64,000 nucleotides of DNA from Burkholderia pyrrocinia (GCF_003330765.1 NZ_CP024902.1:2790001-2854000), one strand, 5' to 3'; shown: positions 1-10,684, counted from the first letter of the stretch. The notes: generated by a model not told the origin, from the letters alone. A program made the numbers and translations.

Positions 1-1054
1 GTGCCGATTCAAGGAACGACTGCGCCTTGCCCCACAGCTGCTGCTGCTGGCAGAGGCGGCCGAGCGCGAACAGCAGGTCGGCATCTTCCGGGTGATCCTT
101 CTTCCACCCTTCCGCCTTCTGGATCAGCGGCAGCGCATCGGCGCCGGCCGTGTCCGGGTAACGGCGCAGCAGGCGCGCGTCCCAGTTGTGCGCGAGCGCG
201 TCCTCGACGATGCGGCGCGCTTCGTTGCGGCGCTCGAGCGACACGAGCAGATCGGCCGCGAGATCGGCAAGACGCGGCGACTGGCGCTCGATCGGCGACA
301 GCGACTGCCACACCTCGAGCAGCGCGTCCGGGTCGTGCCGGCGTTCGCGCAGCAGGTTTTCCGCGGCCTGCTGGCGCAGCCGCACGGCCGCGGCCGGATG
401 CAGCGCCTCGCGCTTCTCGAGCGCCTTCGTGAGCTTCAGCACCTCGGTCCAGTTCTTTAACTGCTGCTGCGCACGCAGTGCGACCTGCTGCGCATGGATG
501 CGCTTGCCGCCCGCCTGCAAGTCGGCCAGCGCGGCGAGCGCACCGTCGGCATCGCGTGCGTCCGCGCGCATGTCGGCCGCGGCGAGCAAACGTGCGTCCT
601 GCCATTCGGGCGCGTCGACCTTCGACAGCCAGTCGTCGCGGCGCGTGTACTCGTGCATCCGGTGCGCGGCGGTGGCCGCGACCAGACTCGCCGCGCCCTG
701 GTTCGCGTCGACCGACAGCGCTTCACGCGCGGCCTTCTCCGCGCGCGAGAAGCGGCCCGCGTACAGGTTCGCGATCGCGTCGCGCAGCGACGCCTGCGCC
801 TTCTGGTTGCGCGAACGCGCGCGATACGCGGCGACCCGCTGCGGCATGCGCCAGATGTTGCGCACGATGCGCAGCAGCGCGTACATGACGATAAACAGCA
901 CGACGACGGCGATCACGAACAGGTTCAGCGACACGTCGATCCGGTACGGCGGATAGACGAGCAGCACCTGCCCCGCGTCGAAACGGCCGACGGTGGCGAG
1001 CGCCGCGGCGATCGCGAACAGGACCGCGAGCCAGACGATTCCTCGAAGCGTCAT
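1..1054 (-). CDS. hemY: HemY, haem biosynthesis-associated TPR membrane protein (3' end cut by window edge)
   Basis: The minus-strand frame begins at ATG 1054-1052 and stays open to the left edge, so the C-terminus is missing. The start is hydrophobic (MTLRGIVWLAVLFAI), followed by a second membrane segment at about residues 40-62. After that comes a long Ala/Leu/Arg-rich alpha-helical region of TPR type. This is the HemY_N plus TPR layout of proteobacterial HemY, an inner-membrane protein encoded with haem genes whose exact function is unsettled. It is not the oxidase called HemY in Bacillus. The start lies 2 bases after the hemDX stop, so it is the last visible gene of the hemC-hemDX-hemY operon. 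Confidence 0.9.
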   Translation of the reverse strand, partial: MTLRGIVWLAVLFAIAAALATVGRFDAGQVLLVYPPYRIDVSLNLFVIAVVVLFIVMYALLRIVRNIWRMPQRVAAYRARSRNQKAQASLRDAIANLYAGRFSRAEKAAREALSVDANQGAASLVAATAAHRMHEYTRRDDWLSKVDAPEWQDARLLAAADMRADARDADGALAALADLQAGGKRIHAQQVALRAQQQLKNWTEVLKLTKALEKREALHPAAAVRLRQQAAENLLRERRHDPDALLEVWQSLSPIERQSPRLADLAADLLVSLERRNEARRIVEDALAHNWDARLLRRYPDTAGADALPLIQKAEGWKKDHPEDADLLFALGRLCQQQQLWGKAQSFLESA

Positions 1055-1056
1055 CG

Positions 1057-3027
1057 TTACCCCCGGCTCTTGAACTGCTGAACGGCGTTCAGGCTCGTGT
1101 TCAGGTTCGGCACCGCGACCGTCAGCGATGCGCCGTCAACCTGCTTGAGCAGATCCTCGACGGTCTGCGTGTCCTTCGACGCCTGATCGAAATACTTCCC
1201 GAGCGACGCCTGCGCGGCGTGCAGGTCGGCCTTCATCGCACTGTCGTTGCGCGCGAGCAGCGACAGCCGCGCGGTGAGCAGGCGCAGTTTCACGTTCTCG
1301 CGCACGAAGTATCCCTGGTCGGGCGACGCGAGCATCGCGTCCGCGTTGTCGATCCGGCGCACCTGCACGAGACCCTTCAGCTGCTGGCCGAGACCGGCCG
1401 AGAAGTCGTGCCACCACACCTTCCAGCGCGGCTCGCCGGCCACGGCCGACGACGCGGCGTCGACCGGCGCGGCCTTCGGCGCCGCGTGCGGCACGATCGC
1501 TTCGCCGGAGAGCGGCAGTGCGTCGATCTTGCCGATCGCGTCGTCGAGCTTGATCGCGAGGCCCGTGAGATCGGCCGCCGGCGCGGCCTTCAGCTTCTCG
1601 ATGTCCAGCGCGAGCGCCTTGCGCACCGTGACGGCCTGTGCGCTCTGCGATGTCGCGAGACGCGCGTCGGCATTCTGCAGCGCGATCAGCGCGAGCTGCG
1701 TGTTACCCGTCAGCTGAAGCTGCTGGCTCGCGCTCGACAGCATCTGGTCGACTTCCTCGAGCATCCACGCATCGCGGTTGCGCGACAGGTCCTGGTATTG
1801 CTGCTGCAGCGCCTGCTGCGCGCTCTGCGCGTCGGCGAGCTTGCCGTCGAGCTGCGCGAGCTGCGTGTCGACCTGGTGCGTGCTCGCGAGCGCCTGTTCG
1901 GTCTTCAGGCGCGTCTCGGCCGTCTGCGCGTCGAGCGCCTTCTGGCGCGTGACGAACGTGCCGTCGAGCCGGTCGATCTTGCGGTTCAGCGCATAGCCAC
2001 CGACACCCGCCGCGCAGCCGAGCACGACGACGACGAACCACAGCACCGCGCTGCCGCCGCGGCGCGCGGGCGGTTCGGACGCCATGTAAGGAGGGCGGGA
2101 CGGCGGTGCGGAGGCCGCGGCCGGCTGGGAAGCGACGCTTTTGGAATCGTTGGTATCTGTCATGCGTTTAGTCACCGGTGCGGCTGTCGCCGGTTGGACG
2201 GCCTCGTCGGCCATCGTTCGAAACGCGCGGACGATGCGCTCATCGCCCGCGCCGGTCAGCGTAATCCTATCAAAACCCAATGCGCGCGCGGTCTGCTCGA
2301 TCCGCGGATGCGGCGTCACGAGCGGCGCATGCTTCAGTGCGTCGATCTCCGCGTCGTTCAGGTGCGCCCGCGCGAGTTCGTGCAGGTTGCGCACGCCTTC
2401 CGAGCTCGTGACGAGCCACGCATGCGGTTCACCGCCGAGCAGCACGTGCACGCGCTCCCACGCACCGATGCGCGGCTCGGGCACGACGCGCCGGTACGCG
2501 GCGACGAGCGTGACGTCCGCGCCGGCCTCGCGCAGCCGGTCGGCGAGCCATTCGCGCCCGCCGTCGCCGCGCACGATCAGCACGCGTTTGCCGGCCAGTG
2601 CCTGCGCGCCGCCGAACGCAGCCTCGATGCACACGAACAGGCTTTCGGAATCGTAATGCGGCACGCCGCCGTCGGCCGGCGCCTGCGGCGCGATCACGCG
2701 ATGCGCGGGCGCCGCGATGCCGTGACGCTCGAGCGCCGCGACGCTGCCGGGCCCGACCACGCCAACCGGCAGCGCGTTCGGCCAGATCGCGCCGTACTGC
2801 GCAAGCGCGCGGTCGATCGCGTTCGGCGACACGAAAATCACGAGCGCGTAGTCGGCGAGCGCCGCGAACGCGGCGTCGAGCGGCGCCGGATCGTCGATCG
2901 GTGCAATGTCGATCAGCGGGAATTCGAGCACGTCGCAGCCGGCCTCGGCCAGTTGCGACGCGAGCGCGTCCGACTGGCCGTCCGGGCGTGTCAGGACCGC
3001 GGTGAACGCGCGCGCGCCGCCCGCCAT
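1057..3027 (-). CDS. hemDX: Fused uroporphyrinogen-III synthase / HemX-type membrane protein
   Basis: This is one uninterrupted frame of 656 aa. Residues 1 to about 265 are a HemD domain, which cyclises hydroxymethylbilane to uroporphyrinogen III, the branch point to haem, sirohaem and cobalamin. A Pro/Ala/Ser-rich linker follows at about 289-325, then one transmembrane helix at about 326-347, then a Gln/Ala-rich coiled coil and C-terminal domain typical of HemX. In enterobacteria hemD and hemX are separate genes; here no stop lies between them. An in-frame ATG at 2163-2161 (residue 289) could give a separate HemX by internal initiation, but I see no strong ribosome site there. The start ATG shares one base with the hemC stop (TGATG), indicating coupled translation. 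Confidence 0.93.
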   Translation of the reverse strand: MAGGARAFTAVLTRPDGQSDALASQLAEAGCDVLEFPLIDIAPIDDPAPLDAAFAALADYALVIFVSPNAIDRALAQYGAIWPNALPVGVVGPGSVAALERHGIAAPAHRVIAPQAPADGGVPHYDSESLFVCIEAAFGGAQALAGKRVLIVRGDGGREWLADRLREAGADVTLVAAYRRVVPEPRIGAWERVHVLLGGEPHAWLVTSSEGVRNLHELARAHLNDAEIDALKHAPLVTPHPRIEQTARALGFDRITLTGAGDERIVRAFRTMADEAVQPATAAPVTKRMTDTNDSKSVASQPAAASAPPSRPPYMASEPPARRGGSAVLWFVVVVLGCAAGVGGYALNRKIDRLDGTFVTRQKALDAQTAETRLKTEQALASTHQVDTQLAQLDGKLADAQSAQQALQQQYQDLSRNRDAWMLEEVDQMLSSASQQLQLTGNTQLALIALQNADARLATSQSAQAVTVRKALALDIEKLKAAPAADLTGLAIKLDDAIGKIDALPLSGEAIVPHAAPKAAPVDAASSAVAGEPRWKVWWHDFSAGLGQQLKGLVQVRRIDNADAMLASPDQGYFVRENVKLRLLTARLSLLARNDSAMKADLHAAQASLGKYFDQASKDTQTVEDLLKQVDGASLTVAVPNLNTSLNAVQQFKSRG

Positions 3028-4028
3028 CAGGCGTCGCCCTTGCCGGCCTGCGAGCCCGCGAGCAGCGCCCGGACGATGTCGAGCGCGCCTTGCGCCTCGA
3101 GCTCGTCGGACACGGCGCGGCCGAGCGCGAGCGCATCGGCGACGGTCACGACGGCGCCGCACTCCTCGGCCGTCAGCACGCGCTTGCCGTCGGTCGTCGA
3201 CACGCGGCCCGTCAGGTACAGTTCGCCCGCGCGCCACACCGCGTGCGCGGCGAGCGGCACCTCGCAGCTGCCGCCGAGCGCGCGCGACACCATCCGCTCG
3301 GCCTCGACCGCGAGCGCGGTCTGCCGGTCGTGCAGCGGTGCGAGCCATGCGGCGACGTCGTCGCGGTGCGCTGCGATCTCGATGCCGAGCGCGCCCTGCC
3401 CGGCCGCGGGCGGGCTCGCCTCGACGTCGAGCAGCGCGCGGATCCGCGCTTCGAGGCCGAGGCGCTTCAGGCCGGCGGCCGCAAGGATGATCGCCGCGTA
3501 ATCGCCGCGGTCGAGCTTCGCAAGGCGCGTGTCGAGGTTGCCGCGCAGCGGCAGCACGTCGAGGTGCGGATAGCGCGCGCGCAGCATCGCTTCGCGGCGC
3601 AAGCTCGACGTGCCGACGACCGCGCCGGCCGGCAGTGCGTCGAGCGACGCGTAGTCGTTCGACACGAACGCGTCGCGCGGATCCTCGCGCTCCATGATCG
3701 CGGCGAGCGAGAAGCCGTCGGGCAGCGCCATCGGCACGTCCTTCAGCGAATGCACGGCGAGATCGGCGCGGCCGTCGGCCAGCGCGCTCTCCAGTTCCTT
3801 CACGAACAGGCCCTTGCCGCCGACCTTCGACAGCGTGCGATCGAGAATCTGGTCGCCACGGGTCGTCATCCCGAGGATTTTCACGTCACAAGCTGGATAT
3901 AATTTGCGCAGCGCATCACGCACATGTTCGGCTTGCCACATCGCCAGGCGGCTCTCGCGCGAAGCAATCGTCAATGTCGCGGGCGGCTGTGCCTGTTGCG
4001 GCCCGGCCGCAAGGGTCTCGGAATTCAT
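3027..4028 (-). CDS. hemC: Hydroxymethylbilane synthase (porphobilinogen deaminase)
   Basis: A 333-aa cytosolic enzyme that joins four porphobilinogens into hydroxymethylbilane, the substrate of the HemD domain encoded next. The family hallmarks are present: the N-terminal [12 protein letters not shown] segment, the [11 protein letters not shown] substrate-binding stretch, and the GGSCEVPLA loop whose Cys255 should carry the dipyrromethane cofactor. I chose ATG 4028-4026. An open frame continues upstream to 4319, but it would run through the divergent ppc promoter region and adds no family sequence. First gene of the haem operon. Confidence 0.96.
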   Translation of the reverse strand: MNSETLAAGPQQAQPPATLTIASRESRLAMWQAEHVRDALRKLYPACDVKILGMTTRGDQILDRTLSKVGGKGLFVKELESALADGRADLAVHSLKDVPMALPDGFSLAAIMEREDPRDAFVSNDYASLDALPAGAVVGTSSLRREAMLRARYPHLDVLPLRGNLDTRLAKLDRGDYAAIILAAAGLKRLGLEARIRALLDVEASPPAAGQGALGIEIAAHRDDVAAWLAPLHDRQTALAVEAERMVSRALGGSCEVPLAAHAVWRAGELYLTGRVSTTDGKRVLTAEECGAVVTVADALALGRAVSDELEAQGALDIVRALLAGSQAGKGDA

Positions 4029-4177
4029 TGCTGGGACATCGAAGGACGGGATTGAAGATCGAACAATGGTAGCACGCACGCCCCGGCCCGCCCGGGCCCG
4101 GAGCCTGCGCCGGACCGGCCCCTGCGCGGGTCGCGGCGCCGATGTGCGGATGTGCCGCACGTAGCTGGTTGCTTGAC

Positions 4178-4204
4178 CGCAGTTCCCGCAGTTTTCGCAG
4201 TTCC
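4178..4204. repeat. Three tandem 9-bp repeats upstream of ppc
   Basis: CGCAGTTCC, CGCAGTTTT and CGCAGTTCC follow each other with an exact 9-bp period, ending 33 bases before the ppc start codon in the hemC/ppc divergent region. The rest of 4029-4236 shows no gene. The repeat could be an operator array or a chance microsatellite. Confidence 0.6.
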
Positions 4205-4236
4205 TTTTGACTCGAGCTTTCCCAAGGAAACCCATC

Positions 4237-7200
4237 GTGAAGTCTTCCGGATCGGCGCGCACGGCGCGCCGCAATGCTGCCCTGTCCTCCTCCGACGCCC
4301 CGACGGGCACCGTCGCCACCGCCGCGAACGGCCGTGCGAAAACGGCAACGAAACCGAAAGACCCGATACGTCAGACAAAACGCACGACGAAAGCCGCCGG
4401 CCCGATTGCCCGCACCGCCGCCCGCCCGGCCGGCGCGCCGAAGTCCGGCACGCGCACGCGCGAGGACAAGGACGGTCCGCTGTTCGAGGACATCCGCTTC
4501 CTCGGCCGCCTGCTCGGCGACGTCGTGCGCGAGCAGGAAGGCGACACCGTGTTCGACGTCGTCGAGACGATCCGCCAGACCGCGGTCAAGTTCCGCCGCG
4601 AGGACGACAGCGAAGCCGCGCAGACGCTCGAGAAGAAGCTGCGCAAGCTGACGCCGGAGCAGACGGTGAGCGTCGTGCGCGCCTTCAGCTATTTCTCGCA
4701 TCTCGCGAACATCGCGGAAGACCGGCACCACAATCGCCGCCGCCGCATCCACGCGCTGGCCGGCTCCGCGTCGCAGCCCGGCACGGTCGCGTACGCGCTC
4801 GAACAGCTGAAAACGACCGGCAACGCGTCGAAACGCCTGCTGCAGCGCTTCTTCGACGATGCGCTGATCGTGCCCGTGCTGACCGCGCACCCGACCGAAG
4901 TGCAGCGCAAGAGCATTCTCGACGCGCAGCACGACATCGCGCGCCTGCTCGCCGAGCGCGACCAGGAGCTGACCGCGCGCGAGCGCCAGCACAACGAAGC
5001 GATGCTGCGCGCACGCGTGACCGCGCTGTGGCAGACGCGCATGCTGCGCGACTCGCGCCTGACGGTCGGCGACGAGATCGAGAACGCGCTGTCGTACTAC
5101 CGCGCGACGTTCCTCGACGAGCTGCCCGCGCTGTACGGCGACATCGAAGCTGCGCTCGCCGAGCACGGCCTGTCCGCGCGCGTGCCCGCGTTCTTCCAGA
5201 TGGGCAGCTGGATCGGCGGCGATCGCGACGGCAACCCGAACGTGACAGCGCCGACGCTCGACGAGGCGATCAACCGCCAGGCCGCGGTGATCCTCGAGCA
5301 CTATCTGGAACAGGTGCACAAGCTCGGCGCCGAACTGTCGGTGTCGAACCTGCTCGTCGGCGCGAACGACGCCGTGAAGGCGCTCGCGGCGGCATCGCCC
5401 GACCAGTCGCCGCACCGCGTCGACGAACCGTATCGCCGCGCGCTGATCGGCATCTACACGCGGCTCGCCGCGAGCGCGCGCGTGCGCGTCGGCGAAGGCA
5501 CGGTGCCGGTGCGCAGCGCGGGCCGCGGCGCGCCGCCCGTGCGCGCGATCCCGTATGCGGATTCCGAAGCGTTCGTCGCCGACCTGAAGGTGCTGACCGC
5601 GTCGCTCGACGAACACCACGGCACGTCGCTCGCCGCGCCGCGCCTCGCGCCGCTCGTGCGCGCGGCCGAAGTGTTCGGCTTCCATCTCGCGAGCATCGAC
5701 CTGCGCCAGAGCTCCGACATCCATGAAGCCGTGGTCGCCGAGCTGTTCGCGCGCGCGGGCGTCGAGGCCGACTACGCGGCGCTCGCCGAGGAAGACAAGC
5801 TGCGCGTGCTGCTCGCCGCGCTCGCCGATCCGCGCCCGCTGCGCTCGCCGTACATCGAATACTCGGCGCTCGCGCAGAGCGAGCTCGGCGTGTTCGAGAA
5901 GGCGCGCGACGTGCGCGCGCAATTCGGCGCGCGCGCGGTGCGCAACTACATCATCTCGCATACGGAAACCGTCAGCGACCTCGTCGAAGTGCTGCTGCTG
6001 CAGAAGGAGACGGGCCTGCTCGACGGCGCGCTCGGCGTGCCCGGCGGCAACGCGAAAAACAGCCTGATGGTGATCCCGCTGTTCGAGACGATCCCCGACC
6101 TGCGCGACGCGTCGCGCATCATGCGCGAGTACTTCGCGCTGCCGGGCGTCGATGCGCTGATCGCGCACCAGGGCGCCGAGCAGGAAGTGATGCTCGGCTA
6201 TTCGGACAGCAACAAGGACGGCGGCTTCCTCACGTCGAACTGGGAGCTGTATCGCGCGGAACTCGCGCTCGTCGACCTGTTCCGCGACCGCAAGATCACG
6301 CTGCGGCTGTTCCACGGCCGCGGCGGCACGGTCGGCCGCGGCGGCGGCCCGACCTACCAGGCGATCCTGTCGCAGCCGCCGGGCACCGTGAACGGCCAGA
6401 TCCGCCTGACCGAACAGGGCGAGGTGATCGCGAGCAAGTTCGCGAACCCCGAGATCGGCCGGCGCAACCTCGAGACGGTCGTCGCCGCGACGCTCGAGGC
6501 ATCGCTGCTGCCGCAGTCGAACGCCCCCGCGCAACTGCCCGCGTTCGAGGCCGCGATGCAGACGCTGTCCGACTCGGCAATGGCCGCGTACCGCGCGCTC
6601 GTCTACGAAACGCCCGGCTTCACCGACTACTTCTTCTCGTCGACGCCGATCACCGAGATCGCCGAGCTGAACATCGGCAGCCGCCCGGCATCGCGCAAGC
6701 TGCAGGATCCGAAGCAGCGCAAGATCGAGGATCTGCGCGCGATTCCGTGGGGCTTCTCATGGGGCCAGTGCCGGCTGCTGCTGACGGGCTGGTACGGTTT
6801 CGGCAGCGCGGTGAGTGCGTATCTCGACGGCGCGCGGGACGACGCCGAGCGCACCAAGCGCGTCGCGCTGCTGAAGAAGATGAACAAGACCTGGCCGTTC
6901 TTCGCGAACCTGCTGTCGAACATGGACATGGTGCTCGCGAAGACCGATCTCGCGGTCGCGTCGCGCTACGCGCAGCTCGTCGCCGACCGCAAGCTGCGCA
7001 AGCACGTGTTCGAGCGGATCGTCGGGGAATGGGAGCGCACGTCGCAGGCACTGGCGGAAATCACCGGGCACGAAGGCCGCCTCTCGACCAACCCGCTGCT
7101 CGCGCGGTCGATCAAGAACCGTTTCCCGTATCTCGATCCGCTGAACCACCTGCAGGTCGAGCTGATCAAGCGCCACCGCGCGGGCGACACGAACGCGCGG

Positions 7201-7263
7201 CTACGCCGCGGGATTCACCTGACGATCAACGGGATCGCAGCCGGCCTGCGCAACACGGGCTGA
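4237..7263 (+). CDS. ppc: Phosphoenolpyruvate carboxylase
   Basis: Carboxylates phosphoenolpyruvate to oxaloacetate, replenishing the TCA cycle. All signature blocks are present: [12 protein letters not shown] with catalytic His218, [14 protein letters not shown], and [14 protein letters not shown] (about 692-705) with the mobile glycine loop. The [18 protein letters not shown] block and the C-terminal end NTG are also there. At 1008 aa it is longer than common bacterial enzymes of about 880-900 aa. The excess is an N-terminal Ala/Thr/Lys/Arg-rich tail of roughly 80 residues of low complexity. I chose GTG 4237 because AAGGAA sits 7 bases upstream. The gene is divergent from hemC. Confidence 0.97.
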   Translation: MKSSGSARTARRNAALSSSDAPTGTVATAANGRAKTATKPKDPIRQTKRTTKAAGPIARTAARPAGAPKSGTRTREDKDGPLFEDIRFLGRLLGDVVREQEGDTVFDVVETIRQTAVKFRREDDSEAAQTLEKKLRKLTPEQTVSVVRAFSYFSHLANIAEDRHHNRRRRIHALAGSASQPGTVAYALEQLKTTGNASKRLLQRFFDDALIVPVLTAHPTEVQRKSILDAQHDIARLLAERDQELTARERQHNEAMLRARVTALWQTRMLRDSRLTVGDEIENALSYYRATFLDELPALYGDIEAALAEHGLSARVPAFFQMGSWIGGDRDGNPNVTAPTLDEAINRQAAVILEHYLEQVHKLGAELSVSNLLVGANDAVKALAAASPDQSPHRVDEPYRRALIGIYTRLAASARVRVGEGTVPVRSAGRGAPPVRAIPYADSEAFVADLKVLTASLDEHHGTSLAAPRLAPLVRAAEVFGFHLASIDLRQSSDIHEAVVAELFARAGVEADYAALAEEDKLRVLLAALADPRPLRSPYIEYSALAQSELGVFEKARDVRAQFGARAVRNYIISHTETVSDLVEVLLLQKETGLLDGALGVPGGNAKNSLMVIPLFETIPDLRDASRIMREYFALPGVDALIAHQGAEQEVMLGYSDSNKDGGFLTSNWELYRAELALVDLFRDRKITLRLFHGRGGTVGRGGGPTYQAILSQPPGTVNGQIRLTEQGEVIASKFANPEIGRRNLETVVAATLEASLLPQSNAPAQLPAFEAAMQTLSDSAMAAYRALVYETPGFTDYFFSSTPITEIAELNIGSRPASRKLQDPKQRKIEDLRAIPWGFSWGQCRLLLTGWYGFGSAVSAYLDGARDDAERTKRVALLKKMNKTWPFFANLLSNMDMVLAKTDLAVASRYAQLVADRKLRKHVFERIVGEWERTSQALAEITGHEGRLSTNPLLARSIKNRFPYLDPLNHLQVELIKRHRAGDTNARLRRGIHLTINGIAAGLRNTG

Positions 7264-7307
7264 TCCGCATGCGGCGCGGGCCCGTTCCGCGCCGGCCGGC
7301 ATCGCGA

Positions 7308-7354
7308 AAGCCGCGATACGCCACCGTACCCACGGTGCGTATCGCGGCTTTTTT
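7308..7354. terminator. Strong rho-independent terminator between ppc and the methyltransferase gene
   Basis: AAAGCCGCGATACGC continues to a 20-bp stem with one bulged base, loop ACCC, and a trailing T-run. The A-run on the left side makes it usable from both strands, which fits the convergent genes on either side. Confidence 0.9.
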
Positions 7355-7395
7355 CATCGGGCGGCGCAACGGCAACGACATGCCGCGCCGCCCGG

Positions 7396-8148
7396 TCAGT
7401 GCGCGTCGATCAGCAGCGCGTCGTGCTCGAACGAACCGTCGGGCCGCACAGCGTAGTAGCCGCGCACCTCGTCGGGCGCATGCGCCCACAGTGCACGAAT
7501 GCCGGCGACGCTGTCGGCCGGCGTGCGGATGCGCGCGACCCACGTGTCGAAATCGATCGGCAGCCGCCAGCGGCTGTGCACGTGCGCGTCGAAACCGGCC
7601 TCGCGGAACATCGCGAGCCATTCGTCCGCGCGGTAGTCGCGCACGTGCGACGCGTCGCGCAGCACCTCCGCGGCCTGCAGGTACGTGTCGAGGAGCGGAT
7701 GGTCGTTGCCCGCGATGTCGATCATCAGCACGCGGCCGCCCGGTTTCAGCACGCGGCGCACCTCGGCGAGCGCCGCGCGCAGGTCGTGCCAGTGATGCGC
7801 GCTCATCCGGCTCACGATCCAGTCGAACGTCGCCGTATCGAACGGCAGCCGCTCGGCCGGGCCCTGTTGCGTACGAATGTTCGCGAGCCCGCGCTCGCGC
7901 GCGGCCGCATCGACGGTCGCGAGCATCGGCGCGGCGAGATCGTACGCGACCACGTCGCGTACGTGCGGCGCGACCGCGAAGCTCGCGTGGCCGGCGCCGC
8001 AGCCGAGATCGAGCACCGCGGCATCGGGCGTCGCGCGTACCGCGTCGGCGAGCGTCTGCAGATCGGCGCCCGTCGCATGGACCGTGCTCGTCAGATAGGC
8101 GGCGGCCGTCGTGCCGAATGCGTCGGCGACCTGATCGTGGTGTTTCAT
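7396..8148 (-). CDS. Class I SAM-dependent methyltransferase (UbiE-like)
   Basis: A 250-aa cytosolic protein with the SAM-binding motif [12 protein letters not shown] at residues 45-56. A Methyltransf_11-type core follows, including a post-motif stretch ([19 protein letters not shown]) and [14 protein letters not shown]. The C-terminal part matches small-molecule methyltransferases of the UbiE/MenG type, but the substrate cannot be read from sequence. Start ATG 8148 has GGAGTG just upstream. It is divergent from an XRE-type regulator; a perfect 6-2-6 palindrome overlaps its likely -35 box, so the neighbour may repress it. Confidence 0.85.
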   Translation of the reverse strand: MKHHDQVADAFGTTAAAYLTSTVHATGADLQTLADAVRATPDAAVLDLGCGAGHASFAVAPHVRDVVAYDLAAPMLATVDAAARERGLANIRTQQGPAERLPFDTATFDWIVSRMSAHHWHDLRAALAEVRRVLKPGGRVLMIDIAGNDHPLLDTYLQAAEVLRDASHVRDYRADEWLAMFREAGFDAHVHSRWRLPIDFDTWVARIRTPADSVAGIRALWAHAPDEVRGYYAVRPDGSFEHDALLIDAH

Positions 8149-8203
8149 CGCACACTCCATTTGTTTTGTGGGACGCCCGCTGCCTGTCAGCGCGCGAGCC
8201 GCT

Positions 8204-8232
8204 ACAATAGGCCTGCGTTTGTACCAGTACAA
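8204..8232 (-). promoter_or_regulatory. Promoter of the methyltransferase gene with overlapping palindromic operator
   Basis: Read on the minus strand, TTGTAC (8232-8227) and TATTGT (8209-8204) are separated by 17 bases, a good sigma-70 spacing. The -35 box is one arm of the palindrome TTGTAC-CA-GTACAA at 8219-8232. A protein bound there would block RNA polymerase. Confidence 0.6.
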
Positions 8233-8308
8233 GTTAAGCAGTTATTCTGGTATTCGTTACACCCGTTTGATCCTTGCCGCGTCCTCGCTCCCACTTCGCC
8301 GTTTCCGC

Positions 8309-9118
8309 ATGAACCACCCGTCCTCCGCCCCCACCCCGCCGCTCGACGCCACGCCCGCCCGCGCGCTCGGCGAATTCATCCGCGCCCACCGCGAGCGGCT
8401 GTCGCCGCAGGCAGTCGGCCTGCCGCCCGGCCCGCGCCGCCGCACGCCGGGGCTGCGGCGCGAGGAAGTCGCGCAACTGTGCGGCGTCAGCCCGACCTGG
8501 TACACGTGGATCGAACAGGGCCGCCCCGTGTCGGCGTCGGCCGACGCGCTCGCGCGGATCGCCATCGCGCTGCAGCTGTCGAAGGCCGAGCGCGCGTACC
8601 TGTTCGAGCTGGCCGCGCAGCGCGACCCGGCCGAGCCCGACGTCGCGGGCGGCGACCTGCCGCCGACGCTCGCCGCGACCGTCGCGGCTATCGCGACGCC
8701 CGCGTACGTGCTCGACCGGCAATGGAACGCGCTCGCGTGGAACGCGCCGGCCGCCGCGCTTTTTTCCGGCTGGCTCGACGGCGAGCACGACCGCAACCTG
8801 CTGCGCTTCACGTTCATGTCGCCGGCCGCGCGCACGCTGATCGTCGACTGGGACACCCGCGCGCGGCGGCTCGCGGCCGAATTCCGCGCCGATTCGATCC
8901 GCCATCTGGCCGACGCGCCCACGCGCGCGCTGATCGACGCGCTGACCGCCGGCAGCGACGCGTTCGCGCAGTACTGGGCGTCGCAGGACGTGTTCGAACG
9001 CGAAGGCGGCCTGCGCGAATTCGACCATCCGGCCGACGGCCGCCTCGTGTACCAGCAGATCACGCTGAAGCCCGCGCACCGCGAGGACCTGAAGCTGGTC
9101 GTGCTCGTGCGCGACTAG
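8309..9118 (+). CDS. XRE-family regulator with MmyB-type ligand-binding domain
   Basis: A 269-aa protein. Residues about 10-85 form an HTH_31-type helix-turn-helix; [22 protein letters not shown] is the core, given here in two parts (LRREEVAQL, then [10 protein letters not shown]). Residues about 110-265 match the MmyB/MLTR ligand-binding domain, with the characteristic [14 protein letters not shown] segment. Members often control a divergent oxidoreductase or methyltransferase gene. I chose ATG 8309, whose product begins just ahead of the HTH; the frame is open further upstream but would overlap the divergent promoter. It probably controls the gene at 7396-8148, with the palindrome at 8219-8232 as candidate operator. 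Confidence 0.88.
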   Translation: MNHPSSAPTPPLDATPARALGEFIRAHRERLSPQAVGLPPGPRRRTPGLRREEVAQLCGVSPTWYTWIEQGRPVSASADALARIAIALQLSKAERAYLFELAAQRDPAEPDVAGGDLPPTLAATVAAIATPAYVLDRQWNALAWNAPAAALFSGWLDGEHDRNLLRFTFMSPAARTLIVDWDTRARRLAAEFRADSIRHLADAPTRALIDALTAGSDAFAQYWASQDVFEREGGLREFDHPADGRLVYQQITLKPAHREDLKLVVLVRD

Positions 9119-9175
9119 CGGGCCGGCGGGCCGCCGCGAACGGCTGCGCGCCGCGGCGGGCGGGCCCGCGAATGT

Positions 9176-9181
9176 TAGAAT
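9176..9181 (+). promoter_or_regulatory. Probable -10 element of argH
   Basis: TAGAAT followed by CGCGG, 53 bases before the argH start. The identical 11-mer occurs before metG at 18495. No convincing -35 hexamer is visible at 17 bases. Confidence 0.4.
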
Positions 9182-9234
9182 CGCGGGATTCCTTCGGCGG
9201 CGCACGCCGCCCAACTCCCCTTCGAAGAATCGCC

Positions 9235-10644
9235 ATGACGTCCCAACTGCACAAAAAGGGCGAGGCCTGGTCGGCCCGCTTCTCGGAACCGATGTCGGAG
9301 CTGGTCAAGCGCTACACGTCGTCGGTGTTTTTCGACAAGCGCCTCGCGCTCGTCGACATCGCCGGCTCGCTCGCGCACGCGAACATGCTCGCCGCGCAGA
9401 AGATCATCAGCGCCGACGACCTGGCCGCGATCGAACGCGGGATGGCGCAGATCAAGGGCGAGATCGAGCGCGGCGAATTCGAATGGCAGCTCGACCTGGA
9501 AGACGTCCACCTGAACATCGAGGCGCGCCTGACCGCGCTGATCGGCGATGCCGGCAAGCGCCTGCACACGGGCCGCTCGCGCAACGACCAGGTCGCGACC
9601 GACATCCGCCTGTGGCTGCGCGGCGAGATCGACCGCATCGGCGGCCTGCTGACCGACCTGCGCGGCGCGCTGATCGACCTCGCGGAACACAACGCCGGCA
9701 CGATCATGCCGGGCTTCACGCACCTGCAGGTCGCACAGCCCGTCACGTTCGGCCATCACCTGCTCGCGTACGTCGAGATGTTCTCGCGCGACGCGGAGCG
9801 CATGCGCGACTGCCGTACGCGCGTGAACCGCCTGCCGCTCGGCGCAGCCGCGCTCGCGGGCACGAGCTACCCGATCGACCGTCATGCGGTCGCGAAGACG
9901 CTCGGCTTCGACGGCATCTGCGCGAACTCGCTCGACGCGGTATCCGATCGCGACTTCGCGATCGAATTCACGGCCGCCTCCGCGCTCGTGATGACGCACG
10001 TGTCGCGTTTCTCCGAAGAACTCGTGCTGTGGATGAGCCCGCGCGTCGGCTTCATCGACCTCGCCGATCGCTTCTGCACCGGCAGCTCGATCATGCCGCA
10101 GAAGAAGAACCCGGACGTGCCCGAACTCGCGCGCGGCAAGACGGGCCGCGTGAACGGCCACCTGATGGCGCTCCTCACGCTGATGAAGGGCCAGCCGCTC
10201 GCGTACAACAAGGACAACCAGGAAGACAAGGAACCGCTGTTCGACACGGTCGACACCGTCGCCGACACGCTGCGGATCTTCGCCGAAATGGTCGCCGGCA
10301 TCACCGTGAAGCCGGACGCGATGCGCGCGGCCGCACTGCAGGGTTTCTCGACCGCCACCGACCTCGCCGACTACCTCGTGAAGCGCGGCCTGCCGTTCCG
10401 CGATGCACACGAAGCCGTCGCGCTCGCGGTACGGATCTGCGACGACCGCGGCATCGATCTGGCCGACCTGACGCTCGACGAAATGAAGCAGGAACTGCCG
10501 AACGTCGCGCACCTGATCGGCGACGACGTGTTCGGCTACCTGACGCTCGAGGGTTCGGTTGCCAGCCGCAACCACCCGGGCGGCACCGCGCCCGACCAGG
10601 TGCGCGCGGCGGCCAAGGCTGCCCGCGCCGCGCTCGGCCAGTAA
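9235..10644 (+). CDS. argH: Argininosuccinate lyase
   Basis: The last step of arginine synthesis: splits argininosuccinate into arginine and fumarate. At 469 aa it has the usual family length. The fumarase/aspartase-superfamily signature [12 protein letters not shown] lies at residues 283-294, with Ser285 on the catalytic mobile loop. [13 protein letters not shown] and [16 protein letters not shown] are also present. The ATG at 9235 is the first reasonable start after the -10-like TAGAAT. The gene stands alone and ends at a strong terminator. Confidence 0.98.
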   Translation: MTSQLHKKGEAWSARFSEPMSELVKRYTSSVFFDKRLALVDIAGSLAHANMLAAQKIISADDLAAIERGMAQIKGEIERGEFEWQLDLEDVHLNIEARLTALIGDAGKRLHTGRSRNDQVATDIRLWLRGEIDRIGGLLTDLRGALIDLAEHNAGTIMPGFTHLQVAQPVTFGHHLLAYVEMFSRDAERMRDCRTRVNRLPLGAAALAGTSYPIDRHAVAKTLGFDGICANSLDAVSDRDFAIEFTAASALVMTHVSRFSEELVLWMSPRVGFIDLADRFCTGSSIMPQKKNPDVPELARGKTGRVNGHLMALLTLMKGQPLAYNKDNQEDKEPLFDTVDTVADTLRIFAEMVAGITVKPDAMRAAALQGFSTATDLADYLVKRGLPFRDAHEAVALAVRICDDRGIDLADLTLDEMKQELPNVAHLIGDDVFGYLTLEGSVASRNHPGGTAPDQVRAAAKAARAALGQ

Positions 10645-10658
10645 GCCCGCTGTCCCGG

Positions 10659-10684
10659 ACGGACGCCTTCGGCGTCCGTTTTTC
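10659..10684 (+). terminator. Rho-independent terminator of argH
   Basis: ACGGACGCC-TTC-GGCGTCCGT stem-loop followed by a run of T, 14 bases after the argH stop. Confidence 0.9.
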
